A program made the translations under genes and the position numbers. DNA of 64,000 nucleotides, taken from Siphonodentalium dalli (taxonomy: Eukaryota > Mollusca > Scaphopoda > Gadilida > Siphonodentaliidae). This document shows positions 10,927 to 25,100 of the stretch, piece after piece; within the stretch, counting starts at the first letter, position 1, and the number at the start of each line of letters is the position of its first letter. Location: the NCBI GenBank assembly GCA_032622095.1, contig CP136065.1, forward strand, positions 246,823,474 to 246,887,473, in the 5' to 3' direction. The notes beneath the pieces were generated by a model. It did not search any database and was not told the DNA's origin. It was given only the letters and a program-made list of their open reading frames with translations.

Positions 10927-12212
10927 GTTTATACTATAGGTAACGCCCTCAGAGGGTTTATACTATAGGTAACGCCCTCAGAAGTGGTAATAATAAAGGG
11001 TTTATACTATAGGTAACGCCCTGAGAAGTGGTAATAATAAAGGGTTTATACTATAGGTAACGCCCTCAGAAGTGGTAATAATAAAGGGTTTATACTATAG
11101 GTAACGCCCTCAGAGGGTTTATACTATAGGTAACGCCCTGAGAAGTGGTAATCTATAAAGGGTTTATACTATAGGTAACGCCCTGAGAAGTGGGTTTATA
11201 CTATAGGTAACGCCCTGAGAAGTGGTAATCTATAAAGGGTTTATACTATAGGTAACGCCCTGAGAAGTGGTAATAATATATAGGGTTTATACTATAGGTA
11301 ACGCCCTGAGAAGTGGTAATAATATAAAGGGTTTATACTATAGGTAACGCCCTGAGAAGTGGTAATAATATATAGGGTTTATACTATAGGTAACGCCCTG
11401 AGAAGTGGTAATAATATAAAGGGTTTATACTATAGGTAACGCCCTGAGAAGTGGTAATCTATAAAGGGTTTATACTATAGGTAACGCCCTGAGAAGTGGT
11501 AATAATATATAGGGTTTATACTATAGGTAATGCCCTGAGAAGTGGTAATAATATATAGGGTTTATACTATAGGTAACGCCCTGAGAAGTGGTAATAATAA
11601 AGGGTTTATACTATAGGTAACGCCCTGAGAAGTGGTAATCTATTATAAAGGGTTTATACTATAGGTAACACCCTGAGAAGTGGTAATAATATATAGGGTT
11701 TATACTATAGGTAACGCCCTGAGAAGTGGTAATAATATATAGGGTTTATACTATAGGTAACGCCCTGAGAAGTGGTAATAATAAAGGGTTTATACTATAG
11801 GTAACGCCCTGAGAAGTGGTAATCTATTATAAAGGGTTTATACTATAGGTAACACCCTCAGAAGTGGTAATCTATTATAAAGGGTTTATACTATAGGTAA
11901 CGCCCTCAGAAGTGGTAATCTATTATAAAGGGTTTATACTATAGGTAACGCCCTGAGAAGTGGTAATCTATTATAAAGGGTTTATACTATAGGTAACGCC
12001 CTGAGAAGTGGTAATCTATTATAAAGGGTTTATACTATAGGTAACGCCCTGAGAAGTGGTAATCTATTATATAAAGGGTTTATACTATTGGTAACGCCCT
12101 GAGAAGTGGTAATCTATTATAAAGGGTTTATACTATAGGTAACGCCCTGAGAAGTGGTAATCTATTATAAAGGGTTTATACTATAGGTAACGCCCTGAGA
12201 AGTGGTAATAAT
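10917..12212. repeat. 46-50-bp minisatellite after exon 13, about 27 units
   Basis: Unit: GGGTTTATACTATAGGTAAC then GCCCTGAGAAGTGGTAAT plus a variable AT-rich end. It begins within 10 bases of the exon 13 donor. The AACGCCCTC..AAGTGGTAATAAT part matches the end of a palindromic element at 6293-6318. Confidence 0.93.
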
Positions 12213-12222
12213 ATATACTTAC

Positions 12223-12423
12223 AAAATTGGCTCTATCAAAGTTGCATTCATAAAGCTGCATGAAGAGCGTTTTTCCATATTGCTGATTGTATTCTATCTC
12301 CGGTTTGAAGGTACCGAGATCCTTCACTTTATCACGGAGATATTTCTTCTCATCTTTGACTTTGTCTTTGTCTTTTTTACTTTTTAGTTTGCTAAGGAGC
12401 GTGTTCACATGACTTTGCATATT
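12223..12423 (-). CDS. Exon 13, residues 838-904, Lys-rich
   Basis: Acceptor GGTTTTTTCAG, donor ATTTT|GTAAGTATA, 201 bp, 67 codons in phase 0-0. It encodes NMQSHVNTLLSKLKSKKDKD, a continued charged helix, then EYNQQYGKTLFMQLYECNFD. With exon 12 this is probably a long charged helix or coiled segment. The donor is followed within 10 bases by the large 46-50-bp array at 10917-12212, but those monomers do not contain the splice site. Confidence 0.83.
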
Positions 12424-12959
12424 CTGAAAAAACCAACAAGAAAATAATAGGAATAGCACCACGAAACAAGGCACATTGATTTATTTTTGGGTCAAATATT
12501 TAATTACGCCTGAACGTGATCTGTTTAATTTGTTCTATACTTTTTGGCAGTCGATAATTTAGCCCCTAAGACATTTAATTACTACTAACTGGTAATTGGT
12601 TTCGATCATTGCATACTTTTTAGTAGTTGTCGCTTTAGCCTTCTAAGATTCTCACAATCTGATTGGCTGATGCACAAAATAACAGCCAATCATAGCTATT
12701 CCCAACAGTGGTTGCAAATATAAATGAAATTCAAATCATACTTTGACAGTTCTTTGACACTCATCGCTATAGAAGAATTATGAATTCTGTGGGAAAAACA
12801 TATGTAATCCTTTACAAAACATCATCATCAGTTGCAGATTGCAGACTTTGTGGCATACTATGAGCATGTCACATTTCAATCATTACCTTTCAGCTGATGT
12901 CACATAAAATAAGCTAGGAATACACACTAAACTAGAGGTGTGACTGTCCCAATGGGACT

Positions 12960-13690
12960 ACGGATACCCCCCTGTTTTTAAAATACTAAGATGTTTCACA
13001 TGGCAGTAAACATTTAGTTAAAATAATAAAATAACAGTTCCCATTGCAGGTGTACAACCATAACCCTAATCTTAAACCTATTGACCGAAAAATGTAGGAA
13101 AAGCTTGGACAAAATTTCTAAGTCGAAAAAGGGGAATAACTCCACACAAAAAATGTCGGACAGACATCATAATCGCAGGTGCACAGGATCCCATGGTACT
13201 AAATATGAGTGCCAAGATTAAAAAAACATTGACCGAAAAATGTAGGAATAAAGCTCGGACAAAATTATGCATGTTGCAAAAAAACTTTAATAAGTCGAAA
13301 AAGGGGGATAACTCAACCAAAACATGTCGGACAGACGTCATAATCGCAGGTGCACAAGTTCCCATGGTACTAAATATCTGTGCCACGTTTTAAAAAAATT
13401 GACCGAAAAATGTAGGAATAAAAGCTTGGACAAAAGTTACATGTTGCGAAAATTTCTAAGTCGAAAAATGGGGGATAACTCCACCAAAAAAAGTCTGACA
13501 GACGTCATAATCGCATGTGCACAGGTTCACATGGTGGTTGATGTCTGTACCAAGTTTCACGGAAATTGATCAAAAAACGACTGAGAAAAACTCCGGACAA
13601 ATTTGTGTCCACTGACGGACGACGGACGGACGGACGACGGACAAGCTGACTCCAGTATACCCCCCCTAACTTCGTTGCGGGGGGTATAAT
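12960..13690. repeat. Interspersed repeat with GGACGGACGGACGACGGAC end
   Basis: Blocks of TTGACCGAAAAATGTAGGAA and GGGGATAACTC.AC.AAAA repeat three to four times. It ends in a GGACGG tract and a GTATACCCCCCCTAACTTCG hairpin. Its right half is included in the 5773-bp duplication (again at 19038-19463). Confidence 0.75.
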
Positions 13691-14017
13691 AATAATTGAG
13701 TGCCCTGCTGCCATAGTAAGTTGGGAATACACACCCAGTAATTGAGCACCCTGCCGCCATCGTAAACTAGGAATACACACCAAGTAATTGAGTGACACGC
13801 CACCATCATAAGCTTGGAACACACATCATGTAATTGAGCACCCTGTCGCAACCGTAAGCTAGGAATACACACCCAGTAATTGAGCGCCCTGCCGCCATCG
13901 TAAGCTAGGAATACACACCCAGTAATTGAGCGCCCTACCGCCATCGTAAGCTAAGAATACACACCAAGTAGTTGAATGCCCTGCCACCATTGTAAGCTAG
14001 GTATACACTATACACAC
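13690..14017. repeat. 46-bp minisatellite derived from the exon 12 border (copy 1)
   Basis: About seven units. Each holds 32 bases of the exon 12 end (GGCGGCAGGGCGCTC ... TACTGG) and GTGTGTATTCCTAG of the intron. The array ends at the real donor. The same array is at 19463-19790. Confidence 0.92.
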
Positions 14018-14143
14018 CCAGTAATGGAGCGCCCTGCCGCCATTGTAAGCAAGCTGAGCGAGGTAATCAAAGAGCTCCTTCCTCTTCTCATTGTCGTCTT
14101 TCTTCCGATCGTTCAAATCCTTTGTAATTTGCTCCTTTAAAGA
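14018..14143 (-). CDS. Exon 12, downstream copy
   Basis: This is the same 126-bp exon as at 19791-19916, inside the 5773-bp tandem duplication, with the same acceptor and donor. It joins exon 13 in phase 0. Its 3' border is the parent of the 46-bp repeats at 13690-14017. If both copies are spliced in, the protein gains 42 residues of charged helix. If the duplication is an assembly error, only one exists. Confidence 0.8.
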
Positions 14144-14194
14144 CTGTATAAATTAAATCACCAATTTAATGAGACCGAACATAGATTTCACACA

Positions 14195-14790
14195 CATATA
14201 GAGGTATCATCACACATATAGAGGTATAATCACACATATAGAGGTATCATCACACATATAGAGGTATCATCACATATATAGAGGTATCATCACACATATA
14301 GAGGTATCATCACACATATAGAGGTATCATCACACATATAGAAGTATCATCACACATATAGAGGTATCATCACACATATAGAGGTATCATCACACATATA
14401 GAGGTATCATCAGGCATATGCAGGTATCATCACACATATGCAGGTATCATCACATATATAGAGGTATCATCACACATATAGAGGTATCATCACACATATA
14501 GAGGTATCATCAGGCATATGCAGGTATCTTCACATATATGCAGGTATCATCACACATATAGAGGTATCATCACACATATATAGGTATCATCACACATATA
14601 GAGGCATCATCACACATATGTAGGTATCATCACACATATGCAGGTATCATCACACATATGCAGGTATCATCACACATATACATATATCATCACACATATG
14701 CAGGTATCATCACACATATGCAGGTATCATCACACATATAGAGGTATCATCAAACATATACAAGTATAATCACAAATACAATATTTTTCT
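14195..14790. repeat. 20-bp minisatellite upstream of exon 12 (copy 1)
   Basis: About 30 units of CATCACACATATAGAGGTAT with GCAGGTAT variants. It lies 50 bases upstream of the exon 12 acceptor. Confidence 0.93.
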
Positions 14791-14911
14791 AAATAAGTAA
14801 AATATATATCTCCTAAAAGTATCTTGCCAACTGAGCAGAGACTACAATTAGCTGTTCATAATTCTTATCTGCAGTAGTTAATAAAGTAAAAGTTGTTTCT
14901 GCCATCATCAT

Positions 14912-17900
14912 TACTCACTTGATAAGCTAACACCATTACTCACTTGATAAGCTAACATCATTACCCACTGATAAGCTAACAGCATTACTCACTTGATAAG
15001 CTAACATCATTACTCACTTGATAAGCTAACATCATTACCCACTGATAAGCTAACATCATTACTCACTTGATAAGCTAACATCATTACTCACTTGATAAGC
15101 TAACATCATTACTCACTTGATAAGCTAACATCATTACTCACTTAATAAACTAACATCATTACTCACTTGATAAGCTAATATCATTACTCACTTGATAAGC
15201 TAACATCATTACTCACTTGATAAGCTAACATCATTACTCACTTGATAAACTAATATCATTACTCACTTGATAAACTAACATCATTACTCACTTGATAAAC
15301 TAACATCATTACTCACTTGATAAGCTAACATCATTACTCACTTAATAAGCTAATATCATTACTCACTTGATAAACGAACACCATTACTCACTTGATAAAC
15401 TAACATCATTACTCACTTGATAAGCTAACAGCATTACTCACATGATAAGCTAACATCATTACTCACTTGATAAACTAATATCATTACTCACTTGATAGGC
15501 TAACACCATTACTCACTTGATAAACTAATATCATTACTCACTTGATAAACTAACATCATTACTCACTTGATAAACTAACATCATTACTCACTTGATAAGC
15601 TAACATCATTACTCACTTGATAAACTAACATCATTACTCACTTGATAAACGAACACCATTACTCACTTGATAAACTAACATCATTACTCACTTGATAAGC
15701 TAACAGCATTACTCACTTGATAAACTAACAGCATTACTCACTTGATAAACTAACATCATTACACTCACTTGATAAACTAACATCATAACTCACTTGATAA
15801 GCTAACATCATTACTCACTTGATAAACTAACAGCATTACTCACTTGATAAGCTAACATCATTACTCACTTGATAAACTAACATCAACATTACTCACTTGA
15901 TAAACTAACATCATTACTCACTTGATAAACTAACATCATTACCCACTTGATAAGCTAATATCATTACTCACTTGATAAACTAACATCAACATTACTCACT
16001 TGATAAACTAACATCATTACTCACTTAATAAACTAACATCATTACTCACTTGATAAGCTAATATCATTACTCACTTGATAAGCTAACATCATTACTCACT
16101 TGATAAACTAATATCATTACTCACTTGATAAGCTAACACCATTACTCACTTGATAAACTAATATCATTACTCACTTGATAAACTAACATCATTACTCACT
16201 TGATAAACTAACATCATTACTCACTTGATAAGCTAACATCATTACTCACTTAATAAGCTAATATCATTACTCACTTGATAAACGAACACCATTACTCACT
16301 TGATAAACTAACATAATTACTCACTTGATAAGCTAACAGCATTACTCACTTGATAAGCTAACATCATTACTCACTTGATAAACTAATATCATTACTCACT
16401 TGATAGGCTAACACCATTACTCACTTGATAAACTAATATCATTACTCATGTGATAAACTAACATCATTACTCACTTGATAAACTAACATCATTACTCACT
16501 TGATAAGCTAACATCATTACTCACTTGATAAACTAACATCATTACTCACTTGATAAACGAACACCATTACTCACTTGATAAACTAACATCATTACTCACT
16601 TGATAAGCTAACAGCATTACTCACTTGATAAACTAACAGCATTACTCACTTGATAAACTAACATCATTACACTCACTTGATAAACTAACATCATAACTCA
16701 CTTGATAAGCTAACAGCATTACTCACTTGATAAACTAACAGCATTACTCACTTGATAAGCTAACATCATTACTCACTTGATAAACTAACATCAACATTAC
16801 TCACTTGATAAACTAACATCATTACTCACTTGATAAACTAACATCATTACCCACTTGATAAGCTAATATCATTACTCACTTGATAAACTAACATCATTAC
16901 TCACTTGATAAACTAACATCAACATTACTCACTTGATAAACTAACATCATTACTCACTTAATAAACTAACATAATTACTCACTTGATAAGCTAACATCAT
17001 TACTCACTTGATAAGCTAACATCATTACTCACTTGATAAACTAACATCATTACTCACTTGATAAACTAACATCAACATTACTCACTTGATAAACTAACAT
17101 CATTACTCACTTAATAAACTAACATCATTACTCACTTGATAAGCTAATATCATTACTCACTTGATAAGCTAACATCATTACTCACTTGATAAGCTAACAT
17201 CATTACTCACTTGATAAACTAATATCATTACTCACTTGATAAGCTAACATCATTACTCACTTGATAAACTAACAGCATTACTCACTTAATAAGCTAATAT
17301 CATTACTCACTTGATAAACGAACACCATTACTCACTTGATAAACTAACATCATTACTCACTTGATAAGCTAACAGCATTACTCACTTGATAAGCTAACAT
17401 CATTACTCACTTGATAAACTAATATCATTACTCACTTGATAAGCTAACACCATTACTCACTTGATAAACTAATATCATTACTCACTTGATAAACTAACAT
17501 CATTACTCACTTGATAAACTAACATCATTACTCACTTGATAAGCTAACATCATTACTCACTTAATAAGCTAATATCATTACTCACTTGATAAACGAACAC
17601 CATTACTCACTTGATAAACTAACATCATTACTCACTTGATAAGCTAACAGCATTACTCACTTGATAAGCTAACATCATTACTCACTTGATAAACTAATAT
17701 CATTACTCACTTGATAGGCTAACACCATTACTCACTTGATAAACTAATATCATTACTCACTTGATAAACTAACATCATTACTCACTTGATAAACTAACAT
17801 CATTACTCACTTGATAAACTAACATCATTACTCACTTGATAAACGAACACCATTACTCACTTGATAAACTAACATCATTACTCACTTGATAAGCTAACAG

Positions 17901-19034
17901 CATTACTCACTTGATAAACTAACAGCATTACTCACTTGATAAACTAACATCATTACACTCACTTGATAAACTAACATCATAACTCACTTGATAAGCTAAC
18001 ATCATTACTCACTTGATAAACTAACAGCATTACTCACTTGATAAACTAACATCATTACTCACTTGATAAGCTAACATCATTACTCACTTGATAAACTAAC
18101 ATCAACATTACTCACTTGATAAACTAACATCATTACTCACTTGATAAACTAACATCATTACCCACTTGATAAGCTAACATCATAACTCACTTGATAAGCT
18201 AACATCATTACTCACTTGATAAACTAACATCATTACCCACTTGATAAACTAACATCATTACTCACTTGATAAGCTAACATCATTACTCACTTGATAAACT
18301 AACATCAACATTACTCACTTGATAAACTAACATCATTACTCACTTGATAAACTAACATCATTACCCACTTAATAAACTAACACCATTACTCACTTGATAA
18401 GCTAACATCATTACTCACTTGATAAACTAACATCATTACTCACTTGATAAACGAACACCATTACTCACTTGATAAACTAACATCATTACTCACTTGATAA
18501 GCTAACAGCATTACTCACTTGATAAACTAACAGCATTACTCACTTGATAAACTAACATCATTACACTCACTTGATAAACTAACATCATAACTCACTTGAT
18601 AAGCTAACATCATTACTCACTTGATAAACTAACAGCATTACTCACTTGATAAACTAACATCATTACTCACTTGATAAGCTAACATCATTACTCACTTGAT
18701 AAACTAACATCAACATTACTCACTTGATAAACTAACATCATTACTCACTTGATAAACTAACATCATTACCCACTTGATAAGCTAACATCATAACTCACTT
18801 GATAAGCTAACATCATTACTCACTTGATAAACTAACATCATTACCCACTTGATAAACTAACATCATTACTCACTTGATAAGCTAACATCATTACTCACTT
18901 GATAAACTAACATCAACATTACTCACTTGATAAACTAACATCATTACTCACTTGATAAACTAACATCATTACCCACTTAATAAACTAACACCATTACTCA
19001 CTTGATAAGCTAACATCATTACTCACTTGATAAG
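14912..19034. repeat. 25-bp satellite block 1, carrying a 5' splice site per monomer
   Basis: About 165 monomers. On the minus strand each reads TTAGCTTATCAA plus GTGAGTAATGATG, which is the exon 11 end plus its intron start. Variants (AAACTAAC, ATATC, ACACC, cattacactc) recur in fixed order and define longer periods. Confidence 0.95.
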
Positions 19035-19462
19035 CTATTATGCATGTTGCAAAAAAACTTTAATAAGTCGAAAAAGGGGGATAACTCAACCAAAACATGT
19101 CGGACAGACGTCATAATCGCAGGTGCACAAGTTCCCATGGTACTAAATATCTGTGCCACGTTTTAAAAAAATTGACCGAAAAATGTAGGAATAAAAGCTT
19201 GGACAAAAGTTACATGTTGCGAAAATTTCTAAGTCGAAAAATGGGGGATAACTCCACCAAAAAAAGTCTGACAGACGTCATAATCGCATGTGCACAGGTT
19301 CACATGGTGGTTGATGTCTGTACCAAGTTTCACGGAAATTGATCAAAAAACGACTGAGAAAAACTCCGGACAAATTTGTGTCCACTGACGGACGACGGAC
19401 GGACGGACGACGGACAAGCTGACTCCAGTATACCCCCCCTAACTTCGTTGCGGGGGGTATAA

Positions 19463-19790
19463 TAATAATTGAGTGCCCTGCTGCCATAGTAAGTTGGGAA
19501 TACACACCCAGTAATTGAGCACCCTGCCGCCATCGTAAACTAGGAATACACACCAAGTAATTGAGTGACACGCCACCATCATAAGCTTGGAACACACATC
19601 ATGTAATTGAGCACCCTGTCGCAACCGTAAGCTAGGAATACACACCCAGTAATTGAGCGCCCTGCCGCCATCGTAAGCTAGGAATACACACCCAGTAATT
19701 GAGCGCCCTACCGCCATCGTAAGCTAAGAATACACACCAAGTAGTTGAATGCCCTGCCACCATTGTAAGCTAGGTATACACTATACACAC
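19463..19790. repeat. 46-bp minisatellite derived from the exon 12 border (copy 2)
   Basis: This is the second copy of the 13690-14017 array, in the duplicated unit, directly after the upstream exon 12 copy. Confidence 0.92.
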
Positions 19791-19916
19791 CCAGTAATGG
19801 AGCGCCCTGCCGCCATTGTAAGCAAGCTGAGCGAGGTAATCAAAGAGCTCCTTCCTCTTCTCATTGTCGTCTTTCTTCCGATCGTTCAAATCCTTTGTAA
19901 TTTGCTCCTTTAAAGA
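19791..19916 (-). CDS. Exon 12, upstream copy (in transcription order), residues 796-837
   Basis: Acceptor TTTATACAG, donor TACTGG|GTGTGT, 126 bp, exactly 42 codons in phase 0-0. It encodes a highly charged helix (SLKEQITKDLNDRKKDDNEK ...) ending YNGGRALHYW. The copy at 14018-14143 is identical where compared. Since both ends are phase 0, a transcript could carry one or both copies without a frameshift. Confidence 0.82.
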
Positions 19917-19967
19917 CTGTATAAATTAAATCACCAATTTAATGAGACCGAACATAGATTTCACACA

Positions 19968-20563
19968 CATATAGAGGTATCATCACACATATAGAGGTAT
20001 AATCACACATATAGAGGTATCATCACACATATAGAGGTATCATCACATATATAGAGGTATCATCACACATATAGAGGTATCATCACACATATAGAGGTAT
20101 CATCACACATATAGAAGTATCATCACACATATAGAGGTATCATCACACATATAGAGGTATCATCACACATATAGAGGTATCATCAGGCATATGCAGGTAT
20201 CATCACACATATGCAGGTATCATCACATATATAGAGGTATCATCACACATATAGAGGTATCATCACACATATAGAGGTATCATCAGGCATATGCAGGTAT
20301 CTTCACATATATGCAGGTATCATCACACATATAGAGGTATCATCACACATATATAGGTATCATCACACATATAGAGGCATCATCACACATATGTAGGTAT
20401 CATCACACATATGCAGGTATCATCACACATATGCAGGTATCATCACACATATACATATATCATCACACATATGCAGGTATCATCACACATATGCAGGTAT
20501 CATCACACATATAGAGGTATCATCAAACATATACAAGTATAATCACAAATACAATATTTTTCT
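19968..20563. repeat. 20-bp minisatellite upstream of exon 12 (copy 2)
   Basis: Copy of 14195-14790 in the second 5773-bp unit, with the same variant order. Confidence 0.93.
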
Positions 20564-20684
20564 AAATAAGTAAAATATATATCTCCTAAAAGTATCTTGC
20601 CAACTGAGCAGAGACTACAATTAGCTGTTCATAATTCTTATCTGCAGTAGTTAATAAAGTAAAAGTTGTTTCTGCCATCATCAT

Positions 20685-23600
20685 TACTCACTTGATAAGC
20701 TAACACCATTACTCACTTGATAAGCTAACATCATTACCCACTGATAAGCTAACAGCATTACTCACTTGATAAGCTAACATCATTACTCACTTGATAAGCT
20801 AACATCATTACCCACTGATAAGCTAACATCATTACTCACTTGATAAGCTAACATCATTACTCACTTGATAAGCTAACATCATTACTCACTTGATAAGCTA
20901 ACATCATTACTCACTTAATAAACTAACATCATTACTCACTTGATAAGCTAATATCATTACTCACTTGATAAGCTAACATCATTACTCACTTGATAAGCTA
21001 ACATCATTACTCACTTGATAAACTAATATCATTACTCACTTGATAAACTAACATCATTACTCACTTGATAAACTAACATCATTACTCACTTGATAAGCTA
21101 ACATCATTACTCACTTAATAAGCTAATATCATTACTCACTTGATAAACGAACACCATTACTCACTTGATAAACTAACATCATTACTCACTTGATAAGCTA
21201 ACAGCATTACTCACATGATAAGCTAACATCATTACTCACTTGATAAACTAATATCATTACTCACTTGATAGGCTAACACCATTACTCACTTGATAAACTA
21301 ATATCATTACTCACTTGATAAACTAACATCATTACTCACTTGATAAACTAACATCATTACTCACTTGATAAGCTAACATCATTACTCACTTGATAAACTA
21401 ACATCATTACTCACTTGATAAACGAACACCATTACTCACTTGATAAACTAACATCATTACTCACTTGATAAGCTAACAGCATTACTCACTTGATAAACTA
21501 ACAGCATTACTCACTTGATAAACTAACATCATTACACTCACTTGATAAACTAACATCATAACTCACTTGATAAGCTAACATCATTACTCACTTGATAAAC
21601 TAACAGCATTACTCACTTGATAAGCTAACATCATTACTCACTTGATAAACTAACATCAACATTACTCACTTGATAAACTAACATCATTACTCACTTGATA
21701 AACTAACATCATTACCCACTTGATAAGCTAATATCATTACTCACTTGATAAACTAACATCAACATTACTCACTTGATAAACTAACATCATTACTCACTTA
21801 ATAAACTAACATCATTACTCACTTGATAAGCTAATATCATTACTCACTTGATAAGCTAACATCATTACTCACTTGATAAACTAATATCATTACTCACTTG
21901 ATAAGCTAACACCATTACTCACTTGATAAACTAATATCATTACTCACTTGATAAACTAACATCATTACTCACTTGATAAACTAACATCATTACTCACTTG
22001 ATAAGCTAACATCATTACTCACTTAATAAGCTAATATCATTACTCACTTGATAAACGAACACCATTACTCACTTGATAAACTAACATAATTACTCACTTG
22101 ATAAGCTAACAGCATTACTCACTTGATAAGCTAACATCATTACTCACTTGATAAACTAATATCATTACTCACTTGATAGGCTAACACCATTACTCACTTG
22201 ATAAACTAATATCATTACTCATGTGATAAACTAACATCATTACTCACTTGATAAACTAACATCATTACTCACTTGATAAGCTAACATCATTACTCACTTG
22301 ATAAACTAACATCATTACTCACTTGATAAACGAACACCATTACTCACTTGATAAACTAACATCATTACTCACTTGATAAGCTAACAGCATTACTCACTTG
22401 ATAAACTAACAGCATTACTCACTTGATAAACTAACATCATTACACTCACTTGATAAACTAACATCATAACTCACTTGATAAGCTAACAGCATTACTCACT
22501 TGATAAACTAACAGCATTACTCACTTGATAAGCTAACATCATTACTCACTTGATAAACTAACATCAACATTACTCACTTGATAAACTAACATCATTACTC
22601 ACTTGATAAACTAACATCATTACCCACTTGATAAGCTAATATCATTACTCACTTGATAAACTAACATCATTACTCACTTGATAAACTAACATCAACATTA
22701 CTCACTTGATAAACTAACATCATTACTCACTTAATAAACTAACATAATTACTCACTTGATAAGCTAACATCATTACTCACTTGATAAGCTAACATCATTA
22801 CTCACTTGATAAACTAACATCATTACTCACTTGATAAACTAACATCAACATTACTCACTTGATAAACTAACATCATTACTCACTTAATAAACTAACATCA
22901 TTACTCACTTGATAAGCTAATATCATTACTCACTTGATAAGCTAACATCATTACTCACTTGATAAGCTAACATCATTACTCACTTGATAAACTAATATCA
23001 TTACTCACTTGATAAGCTAACATCATTACTCACTTGATAAACTAACAGCATTACTCACTTAATAAGCTAATATCATTACTCACTTGATAAACGAACACCA
23101 TTACTCACTTGATAAACTAACATCATTACTCACTTGATAAGCTAACAGCATTACTCACTTGATAAGCTAACATCATTACTCACTTGATAAACTAATATCA
23201 TTACTCACTTGATAAGCTAACACCATTACTCACTTGATAAACTAATATCATTACTCACTTGATAAACTAACATCATTACTCACTTGATAAACTAACATCA
23301 TTACTCACTTGATAAGCTAACATCATTACTCACTTAATAAGCTAATATCATTACTCACTTGATAAACGAACACCATTACTCACTTGATAAACTAACATCA
23401 TTACTCACTTGATAAGCTAACAGCATTACTCACTTGATAAGCTAACATCATTACTCACTTGATAAACTAATATCATTACTCACTTGATAGGCTAACACCA
23501 TTACTCACTTGATAAACTAATATCATTACTCACTTGATAAACTAACATCATTACTCACTTGATAAACTAACATCATTACTCACTTGATAAACTAACATCA

Positions 23601-24996
23601 TTACTCACTTGATAAACGAACACCATTACTCACTTGATAAACTAACATCATTACTCACTTGATAAGCTAACAGCATTACTCACTTGATAAACTAACAGCA
23701 TTACTCACTTGATAAACTAACATCATTACACTCACTTGATAAACTAACATCATAACTCACTTGATAAGCTAACATCATTACTCACTTGATAAACTAACAG
23801 CATTACTCACTTGATAAACTAACATCATTACTCACTTGATAAGCTAACATCATTACTCACTTGATAAACTAACATCAACATTACTCACTTGATAAACTAA
23901 CATCATTACTCACTTGATAAACTAACATCATTACCCACTTGATAAGCTAACATCATAACTCACTTGATAAGCTAACATCATTACTCACTTGATAAACTAA
24001 CATCATTACCCACTTGATAAACTAACATCATTACTCACTTGATAAGCTAACATCATTACTCACTTGATAAACTAACATCAACATTACTCACTTGATAAAC
24101 TAACATCATTACTCACTTGATAAACTAACATCATTACCCACTTAATAAACTAACACCATTACTCACTTGATAAGCTAACATCATTACTCACTTGATAAAC
24201 TAACATCATTACTCACTTGATAAACGAACACCATTACTCACTTGATAAACTAACATCATTACTCACTTGATAAGCTAACAGCATTACTCACTTGATAAAC
24301 TAACAGCATTACTCACTTGATAAACTAACATCATTACACTCACTTGATAAACTAACATCATAACTCACTTGATAAGCTAACATCATTACTCACTTGATAA
24401 ACTAACAGCATTACTCACTTGATAAACTAACATCATTACTCACTTGATAAGCTAACATCATTACTCACTTGATAAACTAACATCAACATTACTCACTTGA
24501 TAAACTAACATCATTACTCACTTGATAAACTAACATCATTACCCACTTGATAAGCTAACATCATAACTCACTTGATAAGCTAACATCATTACTCACTTGA
24601 TAAACTAACATCATTACCCACTTGATAAACTAACATCATTACTCACTTGATAAGCTAACATCATTACTCACTTGATAAACTAACATCAACATTACTCACT
24701 TGATAAACTAACATCATTACTCACTTGATAAACTAACATCATTACCCACTTAATAAACTAACACCATTACTCACTTGATAAGCTAACATCATTACTCACT
24801 TGATAAGCTATCATCATTACTCACTTGATAAGCTAACATCATTACTCACTTTATAAACTAACATCATTACCCACTGATAAGCTAATATCATTACTCACTT
24901 GATAAGCTAACATCATTACTCACTTGATAAACTAACACCATTACCCACTGATAAGCTAACACCATTACCCACTGATAAGCTAACATCATTACTCAC
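20685..24996. repeat. 25-bp satellite block 2
   Basis: This is the copy of block 1 in the second 5773-bp unit, plus about seven further monomers up to the truncated exon 11. The monomer and orientation are the same. Confidence 0.95.
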
Positions 24997-25100
24997 TTGA
25001 TAAGCTAATTTTCTCATGATTGGAATGAGATTCAATCTGACCCTGTGACCTTTCCCATCATCCCAGTGTAACGATGCCATAGAACTAGCAGGATTCAAAT
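24997..25100 (-). pseudogene. Truncated second copy of exon 11
   Basis: This carries the last 104 bases of exon 11, offset 1487 bp from the intact copy. It has an intact donor and adjoining satellite but no 5' half and no proper acceptor. It sits between satellite blocks and its break point abuts a monomer. It most likely arose from a local tandem duplication that broke inside the exon. Confidence 0.8.

Larger units (their letters stand above)
13265..24810. repeat. Tandem duplication of a 5773-bp unit (13265-19037 and 19038-24810)
   Basis: The two units match at every place I compared, including private variants inside the satellite (for example the CATGTGAT variant at 16448 and 22221). Each holds the end of an interspersed repeat, the 46-bp array, exon 12, the 20-bp array and a 4.1-kb satellite block. 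The junction at 19037 joins a satellite monomer to TTATGCATG with 1-2 bases of shared sequence. Confidence 0.93.

Noticed and set aside
13505-13944. Overlapping minus-strand frames of 105 and 92 codons, and the same frames in the second unit
   Set aside because: They run across the 46-bp array and an interspersed repeat. Only the 126-bp exon 12 at its edge is supported by splice sites and phase.
14912-19034. CRISPR-like array (regular short repeats)
   Set aside because: Monomers are contiguous, with no unique spacers, and the sequence is animal. It is a satellite derived from an exon border.
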